Below, in pieces: positions 35,878-44,176 of a stretch of DNA of 45,367 nucleotides (the stretch's first letter is position 1; every line of letters begins with the position of its first letter). The notes under the pieces were generated by a model that searched no databases, was not told the origin of the DNA, and was given only the letters and a program-made list of their open reading frames with translations. The position numbers and the translations under genes were made by a program. Source of the DNA: Nitrospirota bacterium (GTDB lineage Bacteria; Nitrospirota; Nitrospiria; JACQBW01); assembly GCA_016178585.1 (NCBI GenBank), contig JACOTA010000045.1, positions 1 to 45,367 of the forward strand. Direction: 5' to 3'.

Positions 35878-37260
35878 ATGAGTTTAAAGCTTCCCGGCAT
35901 GCTAACCCAAAATGAGTTGGCCCAGAAAGTGCGTAAGGGTGAAATTGAGACAGTGATGCTGTTGTTTACTGATCACTATGGTCGCTTCATGGGAAAGCGA
36001 TTGGATGCAGACTTTTTCCTTGAAGACGCGGCAAAGCAGGGAACCCACGCATGTGATTATCTTCTGACGGTTGACATGGAAAATGAACCGGTGCCAGGTT
36101 ATCGTTTTGCTAATTGGGAAAAAGGGTATGGTGATTTTCATATGGTTCCTGATTTTTCAACGTTGCGTACGGCCAGTTGGTTGGAAAAAACGGCTATTCT
36201 CATCTGCGATTTGAAAAACGAAAAAAATCATAGATTGGTAACAGAAGCTCCCCGTTCTATTTTAAAACACCAACTTGAACGGGCTGCCGGTATGGGGTAT
36301 ACCGTTATGGCTGCGTCGGAATTAGAATATTACATTTTTCAAAATTCCTATCGGGATGCAGCCGCCAAACATTACCAGGGCCTTGAGCCGGCAGGCTGGT
36401 ATCTGGAAGACTATCATGCCTTGCAAGGAACCCGCGAGGAAGCTTTTAATGGCGCGGTGCGCCGTCATTTAAAGCGTTCCGGCGTGCCTGTTGAAAATTC
36501 GAAGGGTGAGTGGGGATTAGGACAACACGAGCTTAATGTGCGTTACGCGGATATTCTCGTGATGGCTGATCGCCATGCGATTTACAAACAGTGTCTGAAG
36601 GAAGTGGCAGACCAGATGGGAATCAGTGTGACTTTCATGGCCAAATATGCGACTGCGCAAGCGGGTTCCAGCTCTCACATCCACTTGAGCTTGTGGAAGA
36701 AAAATCATAACGTGTTTCCCGGGAGAGCCAAATTAGGACCGGTATCCTGCTCCGATGTTTTTCGCTGGTTTCTCGGGGGCTGGATTGCCCATGTGCCGGA
36801 CTTAATGGTTTTCTATGCTCCCACTGTGAATTCCTATAAACGGTATCAAAGCGGTTCCTGGGCGCCTACCCGTCTTGCATGGAGTTATGATAACCGAACG
36901 GCGGGCTTTCGTGTCGTGGGAAAGGATGAGAGTCTGCGAATGGAATGCCGGATCCCTGGCGCTGACTGTAATCCTTACCTGGCCTATGCGGCGGCCCTGG
37001 CTTCCGGTCTGGATGGCATTGAACATAAAATTGAACCTCCTTCAATATTCGAGGGAGATATTTATGCCGCGGAGAATTTGCCCCGGGTGCCTCATACGCT
37101 TCGGGATGCGGCAGATCTTTTCGCAAATAGCTTGTTTGCCAAAAAAGCTCTGGGGAAAGAGGTCGTGGAGCATTATCTCCACTTTTACCGGACGGAACAG
37201 GAAGCCTATGATAAGGCCGTTACCGACTGGGAGCGGCGGAGATATTTTGAGAGAATTTAG
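35878..37260 (+). CDS. glutamine-synthetase-family ligase (gamma-glutamylamide synthetase type)
   Basis: 460 residues. Glutamine synthetase fold: ASELEYYIF (metal glutamate), GQHELNVRYAD (metal ligands), GSSSHIHLSLW (ATP/metal His) and NSYKRYQSGSWAPTRLAWSYDNRTAGFRV with RMECRIPGADCNPYLAYAA at the C-terminus. Closest in style to PuuA/GlnA3-like enzymes that ligate glutamate to an amine, not to housekeeping GlnA. The next genes encode an SDR and an aldehyde dehydrogenase, suggesting a gamma-glutamylated amine or amino-alcohol pathway. AAGGAA precedes the ATG. The acceptor substrate is not known. Confidence 0.85.
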   Translation: MSLKLPGMLTQNELAQKVRKGEIETVMLLFTDHYGRFMGKRLDADFFLEDAAKQGTHACDYLLTVDMENEPVPGYRFANWEKGYGDFHMVPDFSTLRTASWLEKTAILICDLKNEKNHRLVTEAPRSILKHQLERAAGMGYTVMAASELEYYIFQNSYRDAAAKHYQGLEPAGWYLEDYHALQGTREEAFNGAVRRHLKRSGVPVENSKGEWGLGQHELNVRYADILVMADRHAIYKQCLKEVADQMGISVTFMAKYATAQAGSSSHIHLSLWKKNHNVFPGRAKLGPVSCSDVFRWFLGGWIAHVPDLMVFYAPTVNSYKRYQSGSWAPTRLAWSYDNRTAGFRVVGKDESLRMECRIPGADCNPYLAYAAALASGLDGIEHKIEPPSIFEGDIYAAENLPRVPHTLRDAADLFANSLFAKKALGKEVVEHYLHFYRTEQEAYDKAVTDWERRRYFERI

Positions 37261-37282
37261 GAAGAATGAGGGAGGAGCTTCT

Positions 37283-38056
37283 ATGCGTTTAAAAAATAAA
37301 GTGGCTCTCATTACCGGAGGAGGGAATGGGATTGGGCGGGAATCGTCTGTCCTCTTTGCGAATGCGGGGGCCTGTATCGTTGTGGTGGATAGGGATGATA
37401 GCGCCGGGAATCAAACTGTCAAGATGATCGAAGCGGAAGGCGGAAAAGCGATTTATGTCCATGCCGATGTATCTCATAAAGCGGATTGCGAAAATATGGT
37501 GGCAGTGGCCGAGAAGGTCTACGGTCGATTAAATATCCTCTTCAATAATGCGGGGATCATGCATGGCCAGGATGACGATGCCATGAAAACTGAGGAAGAT
37601 GTGTGGGATTTAACGATGGCAATAAACCTCAAAAGCGTTTTCCTGGGTTGCAAATACGGTATTCCAGCTCTACGCCGGGCGGGAGGCGGCTCGATTATCA
37701 ATACAGCCTCCTTCGTAGCGCTATTAGGAGCCGCCACACCCCAGGTGGCTTACACGGCCAGTAAGGGGGGAGTTCTGGCCATCAGCCGTGAATTGGCTGT
37801 CATCCATGCCAGGGAGAAAATTCGGGTCAACGCTCTCTGCCCGGGGCCTCTACGAACAGAACTGTTGATGAAATTCCTTAATACAGAGGAGAAAAAAAAG
37901 AGGCGCCTGGTTCATATCCCGATGGGACGTTTTGGAGAAGCTAAAGAAATAGCAAAAGCCGCCCTTTTCCTTGCTTCTGACGATTCATCTTATGTCACGG
38001 GAACAACTTTTATGGTGGATGGGGGGATAACTGCCGCCTACGTCACCCCCGAATAA
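37283..38056 (+). CDS. short-chain dehydrogenase/reductase
   Basis: 257 residues. Rossmann motif TGGGNGIG at about 11-18, NNAG, the catalytic Ser and YTASK (Tyr-x3-Lys), and an SDR C-terminus ending TTFMVDGGITAAYVTPE. The frame is open back to 36875, but GGGAGGAG 5-6 bases before the ATG at 37283 and the start of the Rossmann fold decide it. Would oxidise an alcohol or reduce a carbonyl intermediate in the same pathway as its neighbours; 22 bp after the ligase gene. Confidence 0.93.
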   Translation: MRLKNKVALITGGGNGIGRESSVLFANAGACIVVVDRDDSAGNQTVKMIEAEGGKAIYVHADVSHKADCENMVAVAEKVYGRLNILFNNAGIMHGQDDDAMKTEEDVWDLTMAINLKSVFLGCKYGIPALRRAGGGSIINTASFVALLGAATPQVAYTASKGGVLAISRELAVIHAREKIRVNALCPGPLRTELLMKFLNTEEKKKRRLVHIPMGRFGEAKEIAKAALFLASDDSSYVTGTTFMVDGGITAAYVTPE

Positions 38057-38071
38057 ACTTGAGGAGATCCT

Positions 38072-39457
38072 ATGGCTCTGCCGCCGCTCAAAGTCATCAA
38101 TCCTTACGATCAGGAGGTTGTCTGTGAACTTTCCTGGGATGAGGGAAATCTATTGAATAAAAAAATAGCCGATGCGCGGCATGCCTATGAAATATGGCGT
38201 CATGTTCCGATTGATGAACGGATACGTATCATCAGACAAGGTTTGGAACGTTTCAGAAGCAACGCCGGGAAGATTGCTAAAGATATTACTGTTCAGATGG
38301 GAAAACCGTTGCAACAGGCAAGAAGGGAAGTGGAGACTTTCTTTGAACGGGCCGAGTACATGATTTCGATTGCCAGGGAGTCTCTTGCTCCGGATATCCT
38401 TCCTTCGATCGAGGGATTTCATCGTCGTATTGAACACGCTCCGTTAGGGATTGTTTTGAATATTGCGGCCTGGAATTATCCTCTACTGATCCCTGTTAAC
38501 GTGGTCATACCCGCTCTTTTGGCCGGCAATACAGTTCTTCTTAAGCACAGCGCTAAAACTCCTCTCTGCGGGCAATACTTTGAAAGTGCCTTTGGAAAGC
38601 TTGAGCCGTCCAATCTGGTCACTCATCTTGTCCTGACTCATGAACAAACTTCACGTCTCCTCGAAGATAACAGGATCAATTACGTGGCCTTTACCGGGTC
38701 GGTTCCCGGCGGAAGTCATATTTATCGCCAGGCAGCAAAGCGTTTTCTCGATGTGGGGCTTGAGTTGGGTGGAAAAGATCCCGCTTATGTGGCTGAGGAT
38801 GCGGATATTGATTTTTCGGTCGAGAATATCGTAGATGGCGCCTGCTACAATGCCGGACAATCCTGCTGCGCTGTGGAGCGTGTTTACGTTCATCACAAAC
38901 TTTATAACGAGTTTCTTTCAAAGGCAAAAACGGTTCTCGAAAGTTACCGGCTCGGGGATCCTCTTGATGACCAGACCACAATGGGGCCGTTAGCAAGCCG
39001 CTCTGCCCTGGAGATATTGGAACGCCAGATAAAGGATGGAATAAGCCGGGGAGGGCGGTTGCTCTTAGGCGGTAAACGCCTTGAGGGAGTAAAAGGCAAC
39101 TTTTTTCTGCCTGCTCTGCTGGCCGATGTTCCCAACGATGCTGAAGCCATGCAAGAGGAAAGCTTTGGCCCGCTGGTTCCTGTAATGGCAGCGGCAAACG
39201 ACGAGGAGGCTCTTTCTTGTATGGCGGATTCCCGGTATGGCCTTACTGCTTCTGTCTGGACAAGCAGCCGGGAGCGGGCTGAACGCTTTGCGCGCGACCT
39301 GGAGGCGGGGACGATCTACCAAAATCGCTGTGATTATCTCGATCCTGCTCTTCCATGGACAGGAATGCGGGATAGCGGTATGGGTTCAACCCTTTCCCGC
39401 TATGGATTTTACCACCTGACAAAACGGAAGAGCGTTCATTTTAAAAGAAGAACGTAA
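38072..39457 (+). CDS. NAD(P)-dependent aldehyde dehydrogenase
   Basis: 461 residues. ALDH superfamily: NYPLLIPVNV, the FTGS nucleotide-binding segment, catalytic Glu231 (ELGGKD) and nucleophile Cys265 in GQSCCAVERVYV. Oxidises an aldehyde to an acid. GAGGAG precedes the ATG, 15 bp after the SDR stop. The trio ligase-SDR-ALDH resembles gamma-glutamylated amine or amino-alcohol oxidation, but no PuuB oxidase or PuuD hydrolase is present. Confidence 0.94.
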   Translation: MALPPLKVINPYDQEVVCELSWDEGNLLNKKIADARHAYEIWRHVPIDERIRIIRQGLERFRSNAGKIAKDITVQMGKPLQQARREVETFFERAEYMISIARESLAPDILPSIEGFHRRIEHAPLGIVLNIAAWNYPLLIPVNVVIPALLAGNTVLLKHSAKTPLCGQYFESAFGKLEPSNLVTHLVLTHEQTSRLLEDNRINYVAFTGSVPGGSHIYRQAAKRFLDVGLELGGKDPAYVAEDADIDFSVENIVDGACYNAGQSCCAVERVYVHHKLYNEFLSKAKTVLESYRLGDPLDDQTTMGPLASRSALEILERQIKDGISRGGRLLLGGKRLEGVKGNFFLPALLADVPNDAEAMQEESFGPLVPVMAAANDEEALSCMADSRYGLTASVWTSSRERAERFARDLEAGTIYQNRCDYLDPALPWTGMRDSGMGSTLSRYGFYHLTKRKSVHFKRRT

Positions 39458-39511
39458 AAAAACAAAGAAACTCAGCCCGAACTTTAGCGTGCGCTTATCT
39501 CGGAGTTTTTT

Positions 39512-40882
39512 TCAGACGGTTTGGGAGAATTTAGGTTTTTCTATTGTGGATCGCTTCAGATAAAAATCAAATACCATCGCAATATTCCTGAGAAAAATCT
39601 GTCCGGTTTCGGTTACCCGGATCTTCTGCGGAGTGATCTCCGTCAGACCATCTTCTTCCAGTTTTTTTAATTCCGGAAGAGCATCGGAGAAATAACCGTC
39701 AAAGTCAATAGGCCATTTTTTTGAGAAGGAATCTTTGTCCAGCATCAGGTCGCACATGATCTGCATAATGGCTTCCCGGCGGATTTTGTCGTCAAGGGTC
39801 ACACGGAGGCCCCGTTCTGTTGCCAGTTTCCCCTGGCTGATCCGTTCATTGTAGGCGTCGAGAGTTTTCAGGTTCTGGGCATAAACCTCTTCGGTCTGGC
39901 TGATTCCAGAAACGCCAAAACCGAATACGTCGCATTCTTTATGGGTGGTATAGCCCTGGAAAGTCCTCCAGAGAGTTTTATTCTGGCGGGCTTTAAACAG
40001 TTCGTCTCCGATCCTTGCAAAATGGTCAAGGCCGATATCGGCGTAGCCGGCGGCAGACAGCTTTTCATGAATCAGGATCTGCAATTCAATACGGGCGGAA
40101 AAAGGGGGGAGATCGGCCGTCTGGATCAGCTTCTGATGTTTAATCTTTTCCGGCAGATGGGCATAATTAAAGACCGCGAGCCGGTCCGGGGAGATGTCAA
40201 TGATTTTATCCAGAGTCTTCGAAAAACTGGCGGCGGTTTGATGGGGCAAGCCTGCCATTAAGTCGATGTTGATGCTGTTGAAACCGGCTTTTCTCATCCA
40301 GCTGTAGACCTGTCGGACCAGACTTTCCGGTTGAATCCGGTTTACGCTCTTTTGTACCCGGTCATCCAGGTCCTGAACTCCCAGACTCAGACGGTTAAAA
40401 CCGCTCTCTTTAAGAGCGATGATATGGTCCTCTGTAAGCTCGCGCGGGTCAACTTCACAGCCGATTTCCGCATCAGGCGCAATCGTAAAACGTCTGCCGA
40501 TATGTTGAGAAAGGCGGCGGATATCGTCAGGTCTGAGATAGGTCGGGGTTCCTCCCCCCCAATGAATCTGCCGAACGATCCTTCCGGACGAAATCAAATC
40601 CGCCGTCAGGTCTATTTCTTTCATCAGCAGATGGAGATACGACTCTGCTCTGGAGTAATTCCGGGTTGCCACCATATGACAGCCGCAGTAATAACAGAGG
40701 GTATCGCAAAAGGGAATATGAAAATAGAGCGACAGACCCCGCTCTTTGTTCTGGTTTGTCTCCAGCTCTTCGCGCCATGTTTTTTCATTGAAACGTTTCG
40801 AAAAATAGGGGGCGGCCGGATAAGAGGTATATCGGGGACCGGGGAGGCTGTATTTTTCAAGTAACCGGTGAATTGTTTTCAT
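39512..40882 (-). CDS. hemN: oxygen-independent coproporphyrinogen III oxidase
   Basis: 456 residues. Radical-SAM enzyme that decarboxylates coproporphyrinogen III without oxygen. The cluster motif CDTLCYYCGCH gives Cys59, Cys63 and Cys66 plus Cys68; GGGTPTYL, the SLGVQDLD segment and the C-terminal HemN domain follow. The N-terminus SLPGPRYTSYPAAPYF is characteristic of true HemN rather than HemW. With hemH in the same window this indicates haem synthesis under low oxygen. Confidence 0.96.
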   Translation of the reverse strand: MKTIHRLLEKYSLPGPRYTSYPAAPYFSKRFNEKTWREELETNQNKERGLSLYFHIPFCDTLCYYCGCHMVATRNYSRAESYLHLLMKEIDLTADLISSGRIVRQIHWGGGTPTYLRPDDIRRLSQHIGRRFTIAPDAEIGCEVDPRELTEDHIIALKESGFNRLSLGVQDLDDRVQKSVNRIQPESLVRQVYSWMRKAGFNSINIDLMAGLPHQTAASFSKTLDKIIDISPDRLAVFNYAHLPEKIKHQKLIQTADLPPFSARIELQILIHEKLSAAGYADIGLDHFARIGDELFKARQNKTLWRTFQGYTTHKECDVFGFGVSGISQTEEVYAQNLKTLDAYNERISQGKLATERGLRVTLDDKIRREAIMQIMCDLMLDKDSFSKKWPIDFDGYFSDALPELKKLEEDGLTEITPQKIRVTETGQIFLRNIAMVFDFYLKRSTIEKPKFSQTV

Positions 40883-40927
40883 GGAGATTAAAGGATCATT
40901 TTAAAAAAATCAGTCTTGTTTGAATTA

Positions 40928-41067
40928 CCCAAGACCAGCGATAGACTTGGCACCCACTTATTAATCATGTCATTGCGAGCACCGAAGGGTGCGTGGCAAT
41001 CTTATCGTAAAGTCTTGAGATTGCTTCACTTTGTTCGCAATGACAGCTTTCTAACTCTGTTCTTGGG
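40928..41067. repeat. 140-bp inverted-repeat element, copy C, with 5-bp flanking duplication
   Basis: Full-length copy, CCCAAGACCAGCGATAGA at left and TCTAACTCTGTTCTTGGG at right. It is directly flanked by AATTA on both sides (40923-40927 and 41068-41072), the footprint expected of transposition. It differs from copy A at two positions by eye. Lies between hemN and the small-ORF region. The rest of the 40883-41314 gap holds the hairpin at 41257 and an unassigned sequence. Confidence 0.9.
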
Positions 41068-41256
41068 AATTATCTCATATTACAGCCATTCATAGGAACA
41101 AAATTTTTGCACGCCGCATTTTGCGCTTCTTTGGCATATCGAAGGGTTTCGATGCGCTCTGGTCGTCCTTAAGGAGATTCCACGATTGTTCGGAATAAGG
41201 AATGAACAGGCTTATCACATGATCAGCAGGGAAGGGATCAACCAGAATAAAAGAAT

Positions 41257-41279
41257 GGGGGGCCTATTTTAGGCCCCCC
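41257..41279 (-). terminator. strong hairpin, likely terminator of the 41315-41695 ORF
   Basis: A perfect 10-bp stem GGGGGGCCTA / TAGGCCCCCC with a 3-base loop. It lies 35 bp past the minus-strand stop at 41315, and on that strand it is followed by a moderately T-rich run (ATTCTTTTATTC). It fits a factor-independent terminator. Confidence 0.65.
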
Positions 41280-41314
41280 ATGAATTGCAGATCATTTATT
41301 TTCAGTCAGAATTT

Positions 41315-41695
41315 TTACTGAACCAGTTTTCCTTCCGAATATTTAACGATGGTGATATTTGGTATTGTTCCCATCGCGGGATCGACAAGAGTCGGGACTG
41401 TCGTCAAATCCGCGCTATCCGCTGTCGCGATACTCAGCGTTCCAGTATAGGCTAAAAACGCCTTTACGGTTCCTGGCCTGGGGAAACTGGTTATGGTTAA
41501 CCGGAAAGCCCGGATGGGAAGAAACCCCGCAACCGGTGAAGCGATCAAGATCCCGGCAAAGAGAGTCTTAAAGTTCCGGATCGGAAAAGCCTGTAAAGAT
41601 TCTGTTTTAGGAAAGAAATAATGAATTTTAGCCCGGTCTTTTCTTAAGAACCATTTTATGACAAAATTCCAATTGTGGCGACAGTGTCGCGACAA
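41315..41695 (-). CDS. small secreted-like protein of unknown function
   Basis: Up to 126 residues; the true start is unclear and may be internal. A hydrophobic segment TLFAGILIASPVAGFLPI resembles a signal peptide, followed by a threonine/alanine-rich region. The 80 bases encoding that segment recur almost exactly at 42782-42861. A terminator-like hairpin follows the stop. No family recognised. The hairpin and the duplication suggest a real but mobile or recombining gene. Confidence 0.4.
   Translation of the reverse strand: MSRHCRHNWNFVIKWFLRKDRAKIHYFFPKTESLQAFPIRNFKTLFAGILIASPVAGFLPIRAFRLTITSFPRPGTVKAFLAYTGTLSIATADSADLTTVPTLVDPAMGTIPNITIVKYSEGKLVQ
41484..41563. repeat. 80-bp direct repeat, copy 1
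   Basis: Identical to 42782-42861 apart from one base. It starts AAACTGGTTATGGTTAACCG and ends GCAAAGAG. Here it lies inside the 41315-41695 ORF and encodes its hydrophobic segment. The copies are in the same orientation, about 1.3 kb apart, on either side of the toxin-antitoxin genes. Confidence 0.9.
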
Positions 41696-41755
41696 TAGAA
41701 GAGAAAAGAGATAAATATTACCGCATCGAGGTTCCAGGGGGCACCGAATTTCAGA

Positions 41756-42214
41756 TCATTTTTTTGAAGGTTCTTTTAATCCCAGAAGATTCAAAAACTT
41801 TGCTACCGAAAGAACGGAAATATCATATTTTGAAAGGTATGCGGAGACATCCTTGTCGAACTTGATATCATCATCCCTTGTGACAAGGTATCCGGCTTTT
41901 CCTTTGACAGCGGTCTCTATGATGAGGTCATCGTCTTTGTCTCGGCAGATGTCAATATCTCCGGAAAGAAGGACATGTTCCGAGCGTTCTTCTATCAGTA
42001 TCAGGAGTTCCTGAACGTTATGTTCACTAACGCCATACCGCGACTTTATCCTCGGGCGGCTCAAGACATCGCTGATTTCTTTAATAATAGGTTCGGATAC
42101 CACAGCATGGAAGGCCCCTTCCTCAAAAGCTTTTCTTAATCTGGCGGGGAAACCAAAGGGGTTAAGTAATGCGGATACCCAGATATTCGTGTCAATGACA
42201 GCCCTAACAGGCAC
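41756..42214 (-). CDS. PIN-domain toxin (PIN_3 family)
   Basis: 152 residues. PIN nuclease fold with the first acidic residue in AVIDTNIWVSALL, and the DKDDD and later RDDD acidic clusters that bind the catalytic metal. Such toxins are ribonucleases that cut tRNA or rRNA. The start overlaps the DUF104 gene by 11 bp, a typical antitoxin-toxin coupling. All acidic residues seem present. Confidence 0.9.
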   Translation of the reverse strand: MPVRAVIDTNIWVSALLNPFGFPARLRKAFEEGAFHAVVSEPIIKEISDVLSRPRIKSRYGVSEHNVQELLILIEERSEHVLLSGDIDICRDKDDDLIIETAVKGKAGYLVTRDDDIKFDKDVSAYLSKYDISVLSVAKFLNLLGLKEPSKK

Positions 42215-42443
42215 GCTTCTTTTCCCTGACCTCTTTTATGGCCTGGGTGATATCGGATTCTATCTCATTTGGGGAGTATTTTGAGGCTTTTTTATGAATT
42301 TTTGCTATAATCCGGTTAAACCGCTTCTGCCATTCATCATGGGCAAGTATCTTTATTTCAACTTTTTCATGCTCTTTAATCTGCACATCCTGGAGAGGTT
42401 TAAAAACCCCGTCTTCAAATATGGCTGTAATAACATGGGACAT
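42204..42443 (-). CDS. DUF104 (AF2212-like) antitoxin
   Basis: 79 residues beginning MSHVITAIFEDGVFKPLQDVQIKEHEKVEIKI, the DUF104 signature (I-x-A-x-Y/F-x-x-G-x-F-K-P-L). The charged helical C-terminus should wrap the PIN toxin. Overlaps the toxin start by 11 bp. Known pairing of DUF104 with PIN toxins supports the call. Confidence 0.88.
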   Translation of the reverse strand: MSHVITAIFEDGVFKPLQDVQIKEHEKVEIKILAHDEWQKRFNRIIAKIHKKASKYSPNEIESDITQAIKEVREKKRAC

Positions 42444-42541
42444 GGTATTTCACCTCGCTTTTGCGATCGTAAATCGATGATAAAGTAAAGCTCAATAAAA
42501 AAATAACATAGCGAGATATTAAAGTCAAACCTCTTGAATAA

Positions 42542-42679
42542 CCCAAGACCAGCGATAGACTTCGCACCCACTTATTAATCATGTCATTGCGAGCACCGAA
42601 GGGTGCGTGGCAATCTTATCGTAAAGTCTTGAGATTGCTTCACTTTGTTCGCAATGACAGCTTTCTAACTCTGTTCTTG
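42542..42679. repeat. 140-bp inverted-repeat element, copy D (right end trimmed)
   Basis: Matches copies A and C, but the right terminus ends CTGTTCTTG, lacking the final GG. No flanking duplication is seen. Together with copy C it brackets 41068-42541, which holds the unknown ORF and the PIN/DUF104 module. The 42444-42946 gap otherwise contains the second 80-bp repeat copy and no supported gene. Confidence 0.88.
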
Positions 42680-42781
42680 TTCCTCTGCGCGGAATGAGGT
42701 CTCCATTACTCCAGCAAAACATGGCCGGCTCAATGCAAAGCATGGTGCAGGAGCCCATCGATGTTGCAACTTGGTCTAGGA

Positions 42782-42861
42782 AAACTGGTTATGGTTAACC
42801 GGAAAGCCCGGATGGGAAGAAACCCCGCAACCGGTGAAGCGATCAAGATCCCCGCAAAGAG
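42782..42861. repeat. 80-bp direct repeat, copy 2
   Basis: Second copy of the sequence at 41484-41563 (one base differs). On the minus strand the encoded peptide LFAGILIASPVAGFLPIRAF is kept and runs on for about 17 codons past a diverged SFPRP-like match, then stops. It looks like a broken paralogue or a leftover of a duplication. Confidence 0.85.
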
Positions 42862-42946
42862 GTAGATTTCTGCAATCAATACTTAGGAATCGTAATTTTT
42901 TACCCGATTTGCTTTAAAAGCTCCCGGAGCTAAGAGACCCTAGATC

Positions 42947-43717
42947 GTGGAATCAAAAATCATCGAAACTCTAAACCGAATCGAAAGGGAGCAAAACATC
43001 CGTGTTCTCTATGCGGTCGAATCGGGAAGCCGTGCTTGGGGCTTTGCCTCGACCGACTCGGACTGGGATGTTAGATTCATCTACCTCCACCGTCCCGAAT
43101 GGTATCTTTCTGTCCAACATCGGCGTTATGTTTTGGAGTACCCATTGGTGGATGGGCTGGATATCAGTGGTTGGGACCTTCATAAGACGTTGGGCTTGTT
43201 CATGAAGTCCAATCCACCACTTCTGGAGTGGCTGAGGTCTCCGATCGTTTACAAGGAAGCGTATTCGACCGCACAACAGCTTCGGGATTTATCACTTCAG
43301 TACTTTTCCCCTCGCTCTTGCATTTACCACTATTTACACATGGCGGAAGGAAACTATCGGGAATACCTTCATGGTGAGGAAGTCCGAGTTAAGAAATATT
43401 TTTATGTGTTGCGGCCTCTTTTGGCATGCCGCTGGATTGAGGCGCATAAGAATATGCCTCCTATGGAGTTTGCAAAATTGATTGGAGATCAATTGCCCCA
43501 AAGCCTTCAAACGGTTGTGGGTGACCTGCTTAACCGAAAGCGCTCCGGTGAAGAACTTGATAAGGGACCCCGAATAAGAGAAATCAATGAATTTGTAGGA
43601 GGGGAAATTGAGCGGCTAAATCAACTGCCAATTGGAACGCCTTCGAACGAAATGCCAGACTGGGAGGTACTCGACGAGGTATTCCGGGGGTCTTTGTCTG
43701 ACGCATGGGGAAAATAG
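42947..43717 (+). CDS. predicted nucleotidyltransferase (RlaP/YcgL-like, PF10127 type)
   Basis: 256 residues. The N-terminal signature GSRAWGFASTDSDWDVRFIY is the polymerase-beta-like active site (GS…DSDxD) of the predicted nucleotidyltransferase superfamily linked to RNA repair (RlaP) and similar proteins. The start is GTG at 42947, without a strong ribosome binding site. It stands alone in an accessory region. Substrate unknown; the family is often carried by phages and defence islands. Confidence 0.85.
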   Translation: MESKIIETLNRIEREQNIRVLYAVESGSRAWGFASTDSDWDVRFIYLHRPEWYLSVQHRRYVLEYPLVDGLDISGWDLHKTLGLFMKSNPPLLEWLRSPIVYKEAYSTAQQLRDLSLQYFSPRSCIYHYLHMAEGNYREYLHGEEVRVKKYFYVLRPLLACRWIEAHKNMPPMEFAKLIGDQLPQSLQTVVGDLLNRKRSGEELDKGPRIREINEFVGGEIERLNQLPIGTPSNEMPDWEVLDEVFRGSLSDAWGK

Positions 43718-43823
43718 TCGGATAAGAGGACTGGAATGGCAATTTTCAGATCTCTATCTTTAAATTGCAATGTATTTGTCCCTTGCAAAAAAAATGATAA
43801 ATTCCGATAATTAAATAAACAAG

Positions 43824-44156
43824 ATGAAACTGCCAAACTCTGAATTTGCTGAATTCGACATAAGGAAGCTAAACGAATATCTTTTGTCTGCAACTCATCC
43901 AATTGGAAGATCAAAATCGGTATTTTTCAGTGAAATAGGCTGTAATAAAAATAACACAGAGGCCCTTAAACAGGTATTGCTAAATATAGCTAAGAATGGA
44001 ATGGTTCTTGAAAAGAGTGAGACCGCTCACGGCACTAAATACATCATTGATGGATTAATTTCGTCGCCAAAAGGAAATAAAAAGGCGCTGAGAACGGTGT
44101 GGATTATAGATAAAGGCCACGATCACCCTCGTTTTGTAACAGCGTATCCGGCATGA
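43824..44156 (+). CDS. DUF6883-like protein
   Basis: 110 residues (MKLPNSEFAEFDIRKLNEYLLSATHPIGRSKSVFF… RTVWIIDKGHDHPRFVTAYP). This layout, an N-terminal 'LPN…KL.xYLLxxxHPxGRSK' and C-terminal 'WIIDxGxDxPRFVTAYP', matches DUF6883 as I recall it. It is nearly always beside a DUF4926 gene, as here. Function is not established; the compact pairing suggests a toxin-antitoxin or toxin-immunity unit. Confidence 0.7.
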   Translation: MKLPNSEFAEFDIRKLNEYLLSATHPIGRSKSVFFSEIGCNKNNTEALKQVLLNIAKNGMVLEKSETAHGTKYIIDGLISSPKGNKKALRTVWIIDKGHDHPRFVTAYPA

Positions 44157-44176
44157 GAAATAGTAAGGAGAAAAAT

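Noticed and set aside
38691-39197. 168-codon minus-strand frame within the aldehyde dehydrogenase gene
   Set aside because: Antisense shadow of a well-conserved enzyme; proline/arginine-rich and without a domain.
41080-41250. Short open frames between copy C and the terminator hairpin on both strands
   Set aside because: Neither shows a start with a site or a recognisable family; could be decayed coding DNA but cannot be supported.
42353-42571. Minus-strand 72-codon frame at copy D
   Set aside because: It starts in the repeat element and runs antisense-frame through the DUF104 gene.
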